The translations under genes and the position numbers were made by a program. Shown here piece after piece: positions 54,066-63,651 of a stretch of 64,000 nt of DNA. The notes beneath the pieces are model-generated. The model was given only the letters and a program-made list of their open reading frames with translations. It was not told the origin of the DNA and ran no database searches. Position 1 is the stretch's first letter; each line of letters starts with the position of its first letter. The stretch is from NCBI GenBank assembly GCA_031417835.1, contig JANOWJ010000138.1, positions 84,471-148,470 of the forward strand. The letters run 5' to 3'. The stretch is from JADJLQ01 sp031417835. Its GTDB lineage: Bacteria > Bacteroidota > Bacteroidia > Chitinophagales > Saprospiraceae.

Positions 54066-54662
54066 TCATCCAGTATACAAATCATAGTCCCCCATTGTAT
54101 CAATGTCAAATATCCCGGCTTCAAACTCCACCAAAGCCACTCGATCCATATTCTCCTGGATCACCTTGCCTGCACCCTTATCACCGTGCAATTGCATCAA
54201 ATCAGGAAAAATTGATCGATGAAATAATGCAGGAGTACCCAGTATGTTTTGGTATTGACTCGCTATTATGGGTTTTTGAGTTTTGACATGACATTGTATG
54301 ATAGATTCTAGCACATCTTTATTCACAAAAGGTTGATCACACACCAAAAATAAAATAGCCTCGATGGCCGGATCCACCTCGGATATCGATGTTACCCCCA
54401 ATATGATGGAAGATGAGATCCCCGATGACCATTGATCATTGACTATGGTGGTGAGTGGGAGGTCATCGAGTTCAGGACGGATCATTTCGTGATGAGCTCC
54501 CAGGATACATATTATTTTACCAATATTTGCGGCTATCGCTATTGTACATATTCTTCTTAAGAGGGTAGTGCCCTGTCTATCTTGCAACAATTGTTTAGGA
54601 CTACCCAGTCGAGTAGAACCGCCTGCTGCAAGGATGATGATGGCAATATTTTCTGAATCCAT
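54066..54662 (-). CDS. mocA: Molybdenum cofactor cytidylyltransferase-like (MocA)
   Basis: 198 residues, nucleotidyltransferase fold with LAAGGSTRLGSPKQLL at the N-terminus, INDQWSSGISSSI-like VNDQWSSGISSSIILG, and FLVCDQPFVNK with the metal-binding Asp. MocA attaches CMP to molybdopterin for xanthine-dehydrogenase-type enzymes. It is 6 bases downstream of the XdhC gene, a standard pairing for maturation of a molybdenum hydroxylase whose structural genes are not in the window. Confidence 0.88.
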   Translation of the reverse strand: MDSENIAIIILAAGGSTRLGSPKQLLQDRQGTTLLRRICTIAIAANIGKIICILGAHHEMIRPELDDLPLTTIVNDQWSSGISSSIILGVTSISEVDPAIEAILFLVCDQPFVNKDVLESIIQCHVKTQKPIIASQYQNILGTPALFHRSIFPDLMQLHGDKGAGKVIQENMDRVALVEFEAGIFDIDTMGDYDLYTG

Positions 54663-54668
54663 CTTTGA

Positions 54669-55820
54669 TTAAGAATTATCTGAAGCAACGATTTTTAATT
54701 CTTCTCTGCAATGAATAAATTCGCCGGCTTCGCGTAAGTTGATTGGATTACTATTCTTCAATATGGACTGTATTTCTGATATAATCGATAAAGCGATTTC
54801 TTCGGGCGTCTCTGCACCTAGATCAAGGCCAGTAGGTCCAAAGATTTTATTCAATTGATCAGGTGTAGGTATAAATCCTGCAGCCTTTAATTCATCCAAC
54901 ATACGATCCAGCTTTTTTTTCGGTCCCAACGACCCAATATATGGGGTGTCGACCAACAGTAAAGCCTGCAACATGGCCAAATCATAATTATAATTGTGGG
55001 TCATCAAGACGAATACTGTCCGATGATCTACTTTGATCTGTTCTAATACTTTCTCCGGCTTAGCTACTAATATACTACATGCCGAGGCAAATCGATCCTG
55101 CGTAGCATAATTAGCACGGCCATCTATGACATGAGGCTCCCAACCTAAAATATTGGCGAAATCAACCAATGGATAAACATCATTGCCAGCTCCGATGATC
55201 ATCAAAGCTACCGGAAGCTCCACATATTCTATAAAAGCTGTGAGCGATTGATGATCTTCCTTATATTTTTTAAAAGACGATCTTTTTCTATCAAGATTAT
55301 CTTCTAAATCCTGAACAATAGCAAGAGGCAGTCGGCTTGATGCTCCGATATGATCTTTTTCATTTCTATATAAATAGCAAGTACCTGGTTGAGATGCTTT
55401 TCGATCGTCCAGATTAAACAAGGTCACTAATAAAGAAGCCTGGCGCTTAATCACGGTTTGTTTTAAGAATACAATAGGATTAAATTCATCATGAGCATCT
55501 ATGGGTTCGATCAATACCTGAATGATACCATTACACCCTAGACCGACTCCAAACTTTGCATCGTCATCGTCCATGGTATCGTAGGTCACGAGCATAGCCC
55601 GGTTTTGAGCTATGACATGTAGAGCCTTACGCAAAGCATCTCCCTCCAGACAGCCGCCACTGATCGCGCCAGTAAGGTTGCCATCTTCTTCGATTAGCAT
55701 CCGGGCACCCGGACGGCGGTATGAAGAGCCTTCAAGATGGACTACAGTGGCAAGGGCAGTTTTTTTACCGAGCAAGCTTACCTTGTCATATTGGGCCAGG
55801 ATAGTTTTAATTTCCTTCAC
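54669..55820 (-). CDS. XdhC/CoxI-family molybdoenzyme maturation protein
   Basis: 383 residues. N-terminal XdhC block: TALATVVHLEGSSYRRPGARM and GAISGGCLEGDALRKAL. The C-terminal half is a Rossmann-like domain with LPVALMIIGAGNDVYPLVDF and FVLMTHNYNYDLAML. XdhC proteins bind the molybdenum cofactor, favour its sulfurated form and insert it into xanthine dehydrogenase-type enzymes. Paired with the MocA gene downstream; divergent from the Asp-box gene with 188 bases between. Confidence 0.9.
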   Translation of the reverse strand: MKEIKTILAQYDKVSLLGKKTALATVVHLEGSSYRRPGARMLIEEDGNLTGAISGGCLEGDALRKALHVIAQNRAMLVTYDTMDDDDAKFGVGLGCNGIIQVLIEPIDAHDEFNPIVFLKQTVIKRQASLLVTLFNLDDRKASQPGTCYLYRNEKDHIGASSRLPLAIVQDLEDNLDRKRSSFKKYKEDHQSLTAFIEYVELPVALMIIGAGNDVYPLVDFANILGWEPHVIDGRANYATQDRFASACSILVAKPEKVLEQIKVDHRTVFVLMTHNYNYDLAMLQALLLVDTPYIGSLGPKKKLDRMLDELKAAGFIPTPDQLNKIFGPTGLDLGAETPEEIALSIISEIQSILKNSNPINLREAGEFIHCREELKIVASDNS

Positions 55821-56008
55821 GATTGTTTTAAAAGTGAAAGGTAGATAGATTTAAATTTTAGGCGTGGAAAAATTGGCTTTAACGCAATTTATCAAGTCAT
55901 CGGAATCATACCATACCGAAACTAATCAACCGCTAAATCAGGCCGTCACAAGCTGATAAAATACATTTTGTATTTTTAAAACTTATTTCTTTTTAACCAA
56001 ATATAGAT

Positions 56009-59000
56009 ATGATGATCCGAAGACTCTTGTTGCTCTGTATGATTGGCATAACCTGTCCAAATCTCATTGCTCAAAAATCAAAACAACCAAAACCCGTCCT
56101 TGCCCAAGCAGCAGCGATCGAACAAACGATTCAATTCGATCCATCATTATATTCTGGTATCTCCTGGCGAGAAATCGGACCCTTCAGAGGAGGTCGGTCG
56201 GGTACAGTCACTGGCATCAAAGGCAATCGCAATCTTTACTACTTTGGTGGAGTAGGCGGTGGCGTGTGGCGCACTCAAGATGCGGGTACGACCTATGAAA
56301 ACATTACGGATAAATTTTTCGGTGGATCTATCGGCGTAGTAGCCGTAGCCCCATCTGATCCCAATGTAATCTATGTCGGTGAAGGTGAACAAACACTTAG
56401 GGGCAATACTTCATCGGGCTGGGGAGTATGGAAAAGTACGGACGCCGGAAAAAACTGGACCCATATCGGCTTGTCAGATTCCAGACACATCGCCCGCATG
56501 GTGATCCACCCGACCAATCCGGACATAGTATATGTAGCTGCTATCGGTAACCTCTGGAAACCCAATGAAATGCGTGGGGTCTACAAGACGACTGATGGAG
56601 GAAAGACCTGGAGTCGAATCCTGTATGTCAATGATCACGCCGGTGCCGGTGACCTGGTGATGGATCCTACTAATCCGCGGATCCTCTATGCAAGTACCTG
56701 GAATATGTCCCGCAATGGGTGGCGTATGGATAGTGGCGGCCCGGATTGTCACATCTGGAAAAGTTCCGACAGCGGCGACCATTGGGAAAAAATTTCTGGT
56801 CAACCCGGATTGCCTAAAGGTACTTGGGGCATCATCGGGCTAGCGGTATCGCCAGTCAATCATGAACGCATTTTTGCCATGATCGAAGCAGAGGATGGAG
56901 GTATATTCAGATCTGATAATGCAGGAGAGTCCTGGACTAAAGTCAATGAAGATCGTGGTATGCGTCAGCGCGCCTGGTATTATACCCGAATCTATGCAGA
57001 TACTAAAAATGAAGATATAGTCTATGTATGCAATGTCTCTTTCTTCAAAAGTAAAGATGGGGGTAAAACATTTGCCACGATACAGACACCACATAGTGAT
57101 CATCACGATCTATGGATCGATCCGGAAGATAATCAACGGATGATTATAGCAGATGATGGTGGAGCTCAAATCAGCAATGATGGTGGAGCCAACTGGACTA
57201 CCTATCATAATCAGCCTACTGCTCAATTTTATAGAGTCATTACGGACAATCATTTTCCGTATCGCATCTACGGAGCACAACAAGACAATACCAGCATTCG
57301 CATCAATTCTCGATCCAAGGGCACTGCCATCACCGAACGAGATTGGGAACCATCCGCAGGAGGTGAAAGCTCCTATCTCGCCATAGATCCATTAGATGAA
57401 AACAAAGTCTATGGTGGTGAGTACAAAGGTTACCTCGGTATGCTCAATCATGAGACCGGTGAAGAACGATCAGTCAACATCTGGCCGGATAATCCCGTAG
57501 GCCGAGGCGCAGAAGTGATGAAGTATCGATTCAATTGGAATTATCCTATATTTTATAGTCCGCACGACCCTAAAAAATTATACGCTGGTTCGCATTATTT
57601 ACATGTGACTTATGATGGAGGTCATTCCTGGCAGGTCATCAGTCCTGATCTCACCAGAAGCGAACCGGAGACTATAAAATCAAGTGGTGGTCCTATCACG
57701 CAGGATAATACCGGAGCAGAATATTATGCAAATATCTTTTGTATGGAAGAATCTAAATTAGAGAAAGATCTGATCTGGACCGGCTCTGATGATGGATTGC
57801 TACAGGTCACGCGCGATGGAGGCAAGAATTGGAAAAATGTAACTCCTCCGACCTCCCCCAAATACAATATGATGAACAGTATCGAACCGAGCCCATTTGA
57901 TAAAGGCAAAGTCTATGTAGTAGCTACTTCTTATAAATTTGGGGATTATACACCTTATATATATCGCTCAACTGACTATGGTGCGAGTTGGACTACGATC
58001 ACTAATGGTATACCCAAAGAAGAGTTTGTACGAGTCGTGCGAGCGGATCCAAAACGAAAAGGACTTTTATATGCCGGTACTGAAAAAGGTATGTGGATCT
58101 CATTTGACGATGGATCATCCTGGACGAAGTTTCAATTGAATTTGCCTTGGGTACCGATTCATGATCTCACGATCAAAAACGACAATCTGATAGCAGCTAC
58201 CCATGGTCGTAGTTTTTGGATGATAGATGACCTCACGCCATTGCATCAGATCAATGATGTAATCAAAGCCAATGATAATCATCTGTATAAACCTATGGCA
58301 GCCTATCGCATGCCCGGCGGCGGAGGATTTAGACAAGCCGATCGAAAATTAGAAGGACAAAACCATCCTGGTGGCGTACAATTATACTACTTCGCAAAAA
58401 AAGTAACGGACAAGACCGATGCCAAGCTTGAAATTGCACAATTGGATGGTAAAGTGATTAAATCGTTTACCAATAAGAGCAAGGAACGGGGCAATATGTT
58501 AGATTTTAAATCAGGTAGTCATCGATTGATCTGGGATATGCGCCATGAAGGCTATAAAACATTTCCAGGAATGGTTTTTTACTCCGCACCTAATCTTGGC
58601 CCCAAAGCAGTACCGGGTAAGTATAAAGCCATATTGACAGTAGATGGAAAATCTATAGAACAAGAGTTTGAGATCCTAGCAGATCCCCGAGGCAAAACGA
58701 CTGCGGAAGAGTATAAACAACAACTGGACTTTTTATTGAGCGTACGCGATAAGGTCAGTGAAGCTCATCAATCCATCCTGGATATCCGCAAAACCAAAGA
58801 AGACCTGACCTATTTAATGAAAAAACTGGTGGATGATAAAAACATGGTAGATAAACTGAAGAAATTTGAAGATGAACTCACGATCATAGAAAATAATATT
58901 CATGAGACCCGCAACAAAAGCAATCAAGACCCGATCAATTATGGGATCAAACTTAATAATCGTTTAGCTTTTTTGATGGTAGAGCAAGGCCAAGGTGATT

Positions 59001-59128
59001 TCCCCCCTACCCAACAAGCCCAAGAGGTCAAGGCAGAAGTCACTAAACTATTGGATAAAGAAATAGCCCAGCTCACGGAAATTCTCAAAAACAATGCTAC
59101 TAGCGTAAATCAATTGATTAAACCTTAA
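56009..59128 (+). CDS. Asp-box / VPS10-like beta-propeller secreted protein (copy B)
   Basis: 1039 residues with a signal peptide (to about residue 21). Many Asp-box repeats: VWKSTDAGKNWTHIG, VYKTTDGGKTWSRIL, IWKSSDSGDHWEKIS, IFRSDNAGESWTKVN, ISNDGGANWTTY, LQVTRDGGKNWKNVT and IYRSTDYGASWTTI. The C-terminus has a beta domain (RLIWDMRHEG, GKYKAILTVDG) and a long charged helical tail with coiled-coil character. Longer paralogue of the protein at 44924. Probably an exported or outer-membrane-associated propeller protein of unknown ligand. Followed after 4 bases by a membrane acyltransferase-like gene. Confidence 0.85.
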   Translation: MMIRRLLLLCMIGITCPNLIAQKSKQPKPVLAQAAAIEQTIQFDPSLYSGISWREIGPFRGGRSGTVTGIKGNRNLYYFGGVGGGVWRTQDAGTTYENITDKFFGGSIGVVAVAPSDPNVIYVGEGEQTLRGNTSSGWGVWKSTDAGKNWTHIGLSDSRHIARMVIHPTNPDIVYVAAIGNLWKPNEMRGVYKTTDGGKTWSRILYVNDHAGAGDLVMDPTNPRILYASTWNMSRNGWRMDSGGPDCHIWKSSDSGDHWEKISGQPGLPKGTWGIIGLAVSPVNHERIFAMIEAEDGGIFRSDNAGESWTKVNEDRGMRQRAWYYTRIYADTKNEDIVYVCNVSFFKSKDGGKTFATIQTPHSDHHDLWIDPEDNQRMIIADDGGAQISNDGGANWTTYHNQPTAQFYRVITDNHFPYRIYGAQQDNTSIRINSRSKGTAITERDWEPSAGGESSYLAIDPLDENKVYGGEYKGYLGMLNHETGEERSVNIWPDNPVGRGAEVMKYRFNWNYPIFYSPHDPKKLYAGSHYLHVTYDGGHSWQVISPDLTRSEPETIKSSGGPITQDNTGAEYYANIFCMEESKLEKDLIWTGSDDGLLQVTRDGGKNWKNVTPPTSPKYNMMNSIEPSPFDKGKVYVVATSYKFGDYTPYIYRSTDYGASWTTITNGIPKEEFVRVVRADPKRKGLLYAGTEKGMWISFDDGSSWTKFQLNLPWVPIHDLTIKNDNLIAATHGRSFWMIDDLTPLHQINDVIKANDNHLYKPMAAYRMPGGGGFRQADRKLEGQNHPGGVQLYYFAKKVTDKTDAKLEIAQLDGKVIKSFTNKSKERGNMLDFKSGSHRLIWDMRHEGYKTFPGMVFYSAPNLGPKAVPGKYKAILTVDGKSIEQEFEILADPRGKTTAEEYKQQLDFLLSVRDKVSEAHQSILDIRKTKEDLTYLMKKLVDDKNMVDKLKKFEDELTIIENNIHETRNKSNQDPINYGIKLNNRLAFLMVEQGQGDFPPTQQAQEVKAEVTKLLDKEIAQLTEILKNNATSVNQLIKP

Positions 59129-59132
59129 ACCC

Positions 59133-60242
59133 ATGTCTATTCCATCCCGCAATATATCTCTCGATGTCTTCAGAGGTCTGACTATTTGTTTTATGATCAT
59201 CGTCAATACTCCGGGCAATTGGGAGTGTGTCTTTGGTCCTTTGAATCATGCACCCTGGCATGGCTTCACACCGACTGACCTTGTATTTCCATCCTTTTTA
59301 TTTGCTGTGGGCAATGCCATCTATTTTGCACAAAAATCCTGGACAAACATGGAGTCTGGTCGGGTATATAGAAAAATTTTAAAACGCACAGCAATTATAT
59401 TTTTGATTGGATTCTTGATGTATTGGTTTCCGTTTGTACACCATACAGATCAGGGATTGGCTTTTAATTCTTTTGGCAATACCAGAGTGATGGGTGTGCT
59501 GCAACGCATAGCATTGTGTTATGGTATAGGGGCCTTACTGATTTATAAAGTACAGGGAAAATATCTGCTTTGGCTTGCGTGCAGTTTATTATTATTGTAT
59601 TGGGCGCTCCTGGCATTCGGAGGAGATTATACAATGCTGGGTCACCTTGGTCAAAAAATCGATCTGGCCCTATTGGGCGAACACCATATGTATCACGGTG
59701 AAGGTGTCGCTTTCGAACCGGAAGGTATATTGAGTACCCTGCCGTCTATAGTCAATGTGTTGGCTGGTTACCTGACTGCTTATTATATGCTCCATAAAGG
59801 ATTAGATAAAAATAAATTGATGTATTTGGCCATTGTGGGTTTTGCCTTGATCCTGATCAGTTGGGGTTGGAATGAATGGTTTCCGATCAATAAAAAATTG
59901 TGGACTTCATCCTTCGTATTACAGACCGTAGGTTGGGATCTGATCATCTTATCGTTATTAACGTATCTGATCGAAATTCTGAATTTTAAATCCGGCATGT
60001 GGTTTTTTCAATCGGCCGGTAAAAATCCTTTATTCATTTATTTACTTTCAGAAGTGCTGGCGATCCTTCTTGGTTTTTTAAGGACATCGGATGGCAGATC
60101 GTGGTACGCTGCCATATATCAGGCTGTGTTTTCACACGCCGGGTGTTATGTAGGGTCGTTTTTATTTGCATTGAGTTTTATGCTCGTATGTTGGCTGGCC
60201 GGATGGTGGTTGGATAGGCGAGGGTGGTATTTGCGGGTGTGA
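59133..60242 (+). CDS. DUF5009 / heparan-alpha-glucosaminide acetyltransferase-like membrane protein
   Basis: 369 residues with about ten membrane segments. The family's opening SLDVFRGLTICFMIIVNTPGN and the block PTDLVFPSFLFAVGNAIYF are clear, and a His-containing loop (HAPWHGFTPTDL) is expected to be near the acetyl transfer site. Members transfer acetyl groups from cytoplasmic acetyl-CoA to sugars across the membrane. It starts 4 bases after the Asp-box gene, so cotranscribed. Possible role in acetylating an amino sugar produced outside (inference). Confidence 0.85.
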   Translation: MSIPSRNISLDVFRGLTICFMIIVNTPGNWECVFGPLNHAPWHGFTPTDLVFPSFLFAVGNAIYFAQKSWTNMESGRVYRKILKRTAIIFLIGFLMYWFPFVHHTDQGLAFNSFGNTRVMGVLQRIALCYGIGALLIYKVQGKYLLWLACSLLLLYWALLAFGGDYTMLGHLGQKIDLALLGEHHMYHGEGVAFEPEGILSTLPSIVNVLAGYLTAYYMLHKGLDKNKLMYLAIVGFALILISWGWNEWFPINKKLWTSSFVLQTVGWDLIILSLLTYLIEILNFKSGMWFFQSAGKNPLFIYLLSEVLAILLGFLRTSDGRSWYAAIYQAVFSHAGCYVGSFLFALSFMLVCWLAGWWLDRRGWYLRV

Positions 60243-60252
60243 ATTCGGGGGT

Positions 60253-60650
60253 AAGATCTCCCGCAGCGGAGTAAAACGAAGCGGATCGCGCAGATTTTCG
60301 CTGATAAAATTATACACTCATAATATGCATACATCAGTGCTCCGCTTCGTTTTACTACGCTGCGGGAAACCTCCTCTATACATACTCATATCTGCGACTA
60401 TCAGCGCTATCCGCTTCGTTTTACTACGCTGCGGGAAACCTCCTCTATACATACTCATAATCTGCGTTCATCTGCGTGATCTGCGGGAATAAATTTTCCG
60501 CAGATTTTCTCACTCAAAAACAACTGCCCAAAAGCACCAATATTGATATATTAATAATTATTATCATATGTTCTGATGTATAGATTAAAAAATTATGTAC
60601 AAGATTTTATTCTAATATCATTTTTTCAACGATTTCGTTGGATATTCAAC
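60253..60650. repeat. Roughly 390-bp direct repeat, copy 1
   Basis: Nearly identical to 61089-61470 for most of its length, including the final GATTTCGTTGGATATTCAA (here 60631-60649). Inside, a roughly 56-base unit (from TCCGCTTCGTTTTACTACGC) is repeated at about 60341 and 60410, period near 70. The 5' edge GCAGCGGAGTAAAACGAAG (from 60263) is the reverse complement of the unit at 60341-60363, apart from one base, so a long stem can form. The repeat carries no gene; a short open frame in it is broken in the other copy. Confidence 0.75.
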
Positions 60651-60699
60651 CTACGCAGAATTACCCTGGCTTGTTCTAAAAGCCTCTACATGAGTGCCT

Positions 60700-61054
60700 T
60701 GATTTCACGTAAGTATGGCCTGCCTCCCATAGGGATGGCTTGCCAGCCGTAGGGATAGCACAGATCGTGGAGGGCAGCACGATTCTTAGTTCTCTTATGA
60801 TTTGCATTTATTTTGTGCCATACGGCACAATGGTTCATGATTTTTCTGGTCTTTACCGACATCAAAATCCTAACGGATTTAATCGATGGATTTGTTTTTT
60901 GAATTTCTAGAAAAGCGGCAAAATGTTTGAGCTCAAAGCTACCGAAGTTCCAGGGGGACATTGTCCAATTTATGCCGCTAGGCATATCATCTTGGTAAAA
61001 CAGCTGCTGAAGTGTACCCTTGTGTCGTAGGCACAAAACCGCACCGGACTTGCT
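60700..61054. repeat. Hairpin-array element, copy 2 (non-coding), between the direct repeats
   Basis: Matches the array at 53775-54060. Stems include TTGTGCC-ATAC-GGCACAA at 60813-60830, AAATCC-TAAC-GGATTT at 60865-60880, TATGCC-GCTA-GGCATA at 60971-60986 and a TGTGTC/GGCACA-type stem near 61020-61035. Between the two blocks the loops keep short forms such as ATAC, TAAC and GCTA, while stem bases change together in places. It sits between two copies of the long direct repeat, and the word GATTTCGTTGGATATTCAA follows it at 61056-61074. Confidence 0.7.
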
Positions 61055-61088
61055 TGATTTCGTTGGATATTCAAGGCTTGCCGTGTGT

Positions 61089-61470
61089 AAAATCTCCCGC
61101 AGATCGCGAAGATTTTCGTTGATAAAATTATACACTCATAATCTGCATACATCAGTGCTATCCGCTTCGTTTTACTACGCTGCGGGAAACCTCCTGTATA
61201 CTCACTCATATCTGCGGCTATCAGCGCTATCCGCTTCGTTTTACTACGCTGCGGGAAACCTCCTCTATACAAACTCATAATCTGCGTTCATCTGCGTGAT
61301 CTGCGGGAATAAATTTTCCGCAGATTTTCTCACTCAAAAACAACTGCCCAAAAGCATCAATTTTAGATACATTATTAATTATTATCATATGTTCTGATGT
61401 ATAGATTAAAAAATTATGTACGAGATTTTATTCTAATATCATTTTTTCAACGATTTCGTTGGATATTCAA
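61089..61470. repeat. Roughly 390-bp direct repeat, copy 2
   Basis: Same orientation as 60253-60650, with the same internal units at about 61160 and 61229 and the same final word at 61452-61470. Differences are mostly single bases and one short deletion near the 5' edge. Ends 45 bases before the EF-G2 start, so the array and repeats form the whole upstream region of that gene; the promoter may lie in the AT-rich end (about 61370-61445). Confidence 0.75.
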
Positions 61471-61514
61471 GCTACTCGGGCTAACTTAAGGGAGAATATA
61501 AAAACCTTACAATT

Positions 61515-63647
61515 ATGAATTTCGAATCTAAAGATATCCGCAACGTAGTCTTGCTCGGGCATGCGCATGCCGGCAAGACTACTATGATAGAAAGCATGCT
61601 GTATGAAGCTCATGGCATCTCCCGGCGAGGCAATGTAGAAGAAGGCAATACCGTATCAGATTACAATCCACTCGAGCAGGAGCGCAGAGGCAGTCTCTTC
61701 AGTTCATTAGAGCATGCATTATGGAAAGATTCTAAAATCAATATCATCGATACGCCGGGTTCAGATGATTTTATCGGCGAAGTGATCTCAGCGCTCAAAG
61801 TAGCGGATACAGCAGTCATGGTGCTCAATGCTGCTCATGGAGTAGAGGTAGGCACTGAGATCATGTGGGAGTACGTGCAGACATTTAATACACCTGCCAT
61901 CTTTGTACTCAATCAATTGGATCATGAAAAATCAGATTTTGATAATACGTTGGATCAAGCAGTATCCAGATTTGGACATAAAGTCGTAGAGGTACAATAC
62001 CCGCTTAATCAAGGTCCGGGATTCAACGCGATCATCGATACCCTCCGGATGGTGATGTATGAATTTCCGGCAGATGGAGGTAAACCCATTAAAAAACCCA
62101 TTCCCGATAGCGAAAAAATAAAAGCGCAAGAACTACACAATAAGCTCGTCGAAGCAGCCGCAGAAAATGAGGAAGAGTTGATGACCCGATTTTTTGAGCT
62201 AGGCACCTTAAGTGAAGAAGATCTATCCTATGGCCTGCGTGTGGCCATAGCTCATCAAAGCATCTACCCGGTGTTTTGTGCATCGGCCAAAAAAAACATG
62301 GGTACCGGTCGGATCATGGGTTTTATCAATGATATCTGTCCTTCGCCGGCCGATCGACCGGCTGCTCCATTAGAGGGTGGTGGTACGCTGGCTTGTACTA
62401 GTGATGACCATACTTCCATCTTTATTTACAAAACAGTCTCAGAACCCAAAGTGGGTAATGTATCCTACTTTAAGGTGTATGCCGGAAAATTAAAAACAGG
62501 CGATGAACTCATCAATGCGGCCAATCGCAACCTCGAACGCTTTGGTCAATTATATATAGCCAATGGTAAGACCCGGGAACCAGTCGATATGCTCTATGCA
62601 GGAGATATCGGCGTTGTCGTAAAACTTAAAGACACCCATACGAATAATACTCTCAATGTAAAAGGACAAGATCGCAAGATCGATCCAATCCATTTTCCAG
62701 AACCCCGCATCCGCGTTGCGGTATTGCCTCCATCCAAAAACGACATTGAAAAACTGGCCAAGGCATTGCATGTCATCCAGGAGGAAGACCCCACAGTCAT
62801 CGTGGAGCAGTCGGCAGAGCTCAAACAAATGTTGCTCTACGGTCAGGGTCAGATGCATCTCGACATGGTCAAACATCGCCTGGAAAAAAATCTGGACTTG
62901 CATATGGAATATATCAAGCCGCGTATACCCTATCGGGAGACCATCACCAAGGTGTCCAACGGGGACTATCGCCATAAAAAACAATCCGGGGGTGCCGGGC
63001 AATTTGGCGAAGTACACATGCGTATCGAGCCGTACCATGAAGGTATGCCTGATCCTACCGACCTCAATGTGCGCCAGCGCGAAGAGGATGTCATGCCATG
63101 GGGCGGAAAGCTCGTATTTTATTGGTGTATCGTAGGCGGCTCCATCGATGCTAAATATTCGAGTGCGATCAAAAAAGGAGTATTAAATAAAATGTCAGAA
63201 GGCCCACTCACCGGCAGTCGATGCAGAGATATCCGGGTATCGATCTACGATGGCAAGATGCATGCTGTCGATAGCAATGACATGGCTTTCCAGATAGCAG
63301 GTACTATGGCTTTTAAAAATAACTTTCAGAATGCCGGACCACAACTGCTTGAGCCCGTATACGATCTGGAGATCTTATGTGCAGATCATGTGATGGGTGA
63401 TATCATGGGCGACTTGCAGACGCGCCGGGCGATCATCATGGGTATGGATAGCGATGGTCACTACCAAAAGATCAAAGCTAAAGTGCCCCTTGCAGAGCTG
63501 GATAATTATTCTACCACTCTGCGAGCCTTGACTCAGGGCAAAGCAAAGTTCACCACCAAGTTTGCAGAGTATGGGCCAGTACCCGGCGATATGCAAAAGA
63601 AACTGATGGAAGAGTATGCTCGGGTATTCCAGGAAGAACACGCGTAG
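61515..63647 (+). CDS. fusA2: Elongation factor G2-like protein (second EF-G), divergent GTPase centre
   Basis: 710 residues, full EF-G layout: GTPase domain, domain II, domains III-V. G1 is GHAHAGKTT (15-23), G3 is DTPGSDDF (79-86) and G4 is NQLD (133-136). Canonical EF-G has DTPGHVDF; here the catalytic His is Ser-83. The whole region (RRGNVEEGNTVSDYNPLEQE) resembles the Bacteroidota EF-G2 group, members of which have been reported to support translation without GTP hydrolysis, used under starvation. Domain IV-V blocks GAGQFGEVHMRIEP and GPVPGDMQKK are present. A normal EF-G must be elsewhere in the genome. Confidence 0.88.
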   Translation: MNFESKDIRNVVLLGHAHAGKTTMIESMLYEAHGISRRGNVEEGNTVSDYNPLEQERRGSLFSSLEHALWKDSKINIIDTPGSDDFIGEVISALKVADTAVMVLNAAHGVEVGTEIMWEYVQTFNTPAIFVLNQLDHEKSDFDNTLDQAVSRFGHKVVEVQYPLNQGPGFNAIIDTLRMVMYEFPADGGKPIKKPIPDSEKIKAQELHNKLVEAAAENEEELMTRFFELGTLSEEDLSYGLRVAIAHQSIYPVFCASAKKNMGTGRIMGFINDICPSPADRPAAPLEGGGTLACTSDDHTSIFIYKTVSEPKVGNVSYFKVYAGKLKTGDELINAANRNLERFGQLYIANGKTREPVDMLYAGDIGVVVKLKDTHTNNTLNVKGQDRKIDPIHFPEPRIRVAVLPPSKNDIEKLAKALHVIQEEDPTVIVEQSAELKQMLLYGQGQMHLDMVKHRLEKNLDLHMEYIKPRIPYRETITKVSNGDYRHKKQSGGAGQFGEVHMRIEPYHEGMPDPTDLNVRQREEDVMPWGGKLVFYWCIVGGSIDAKYSSAIKKGVLNKMSEGPLTGSRCRDIRVSIYDGKMHAVDSNDMAFQIAGTMAFKNNFQNAGPQLLEPVYDLEILCADHVMGDIMGDLQTRRAIIMGMDSDGHYQKIKAKVPLAELDNYSTTLRALTQGKAKFTTKFAEYGPVPGDMQKKLMEEYARVFQEEHA

Positions 63648-63651
63648 GCGT

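Noticed and set aside
60686..61280. Open frames of 86 to 149 codons on both strands in the repeat block
   Set aside because: They run through the hairpin array and direct repeat, differ between repeat copies and have no similarity to known proteins; structure explains the sequence better.
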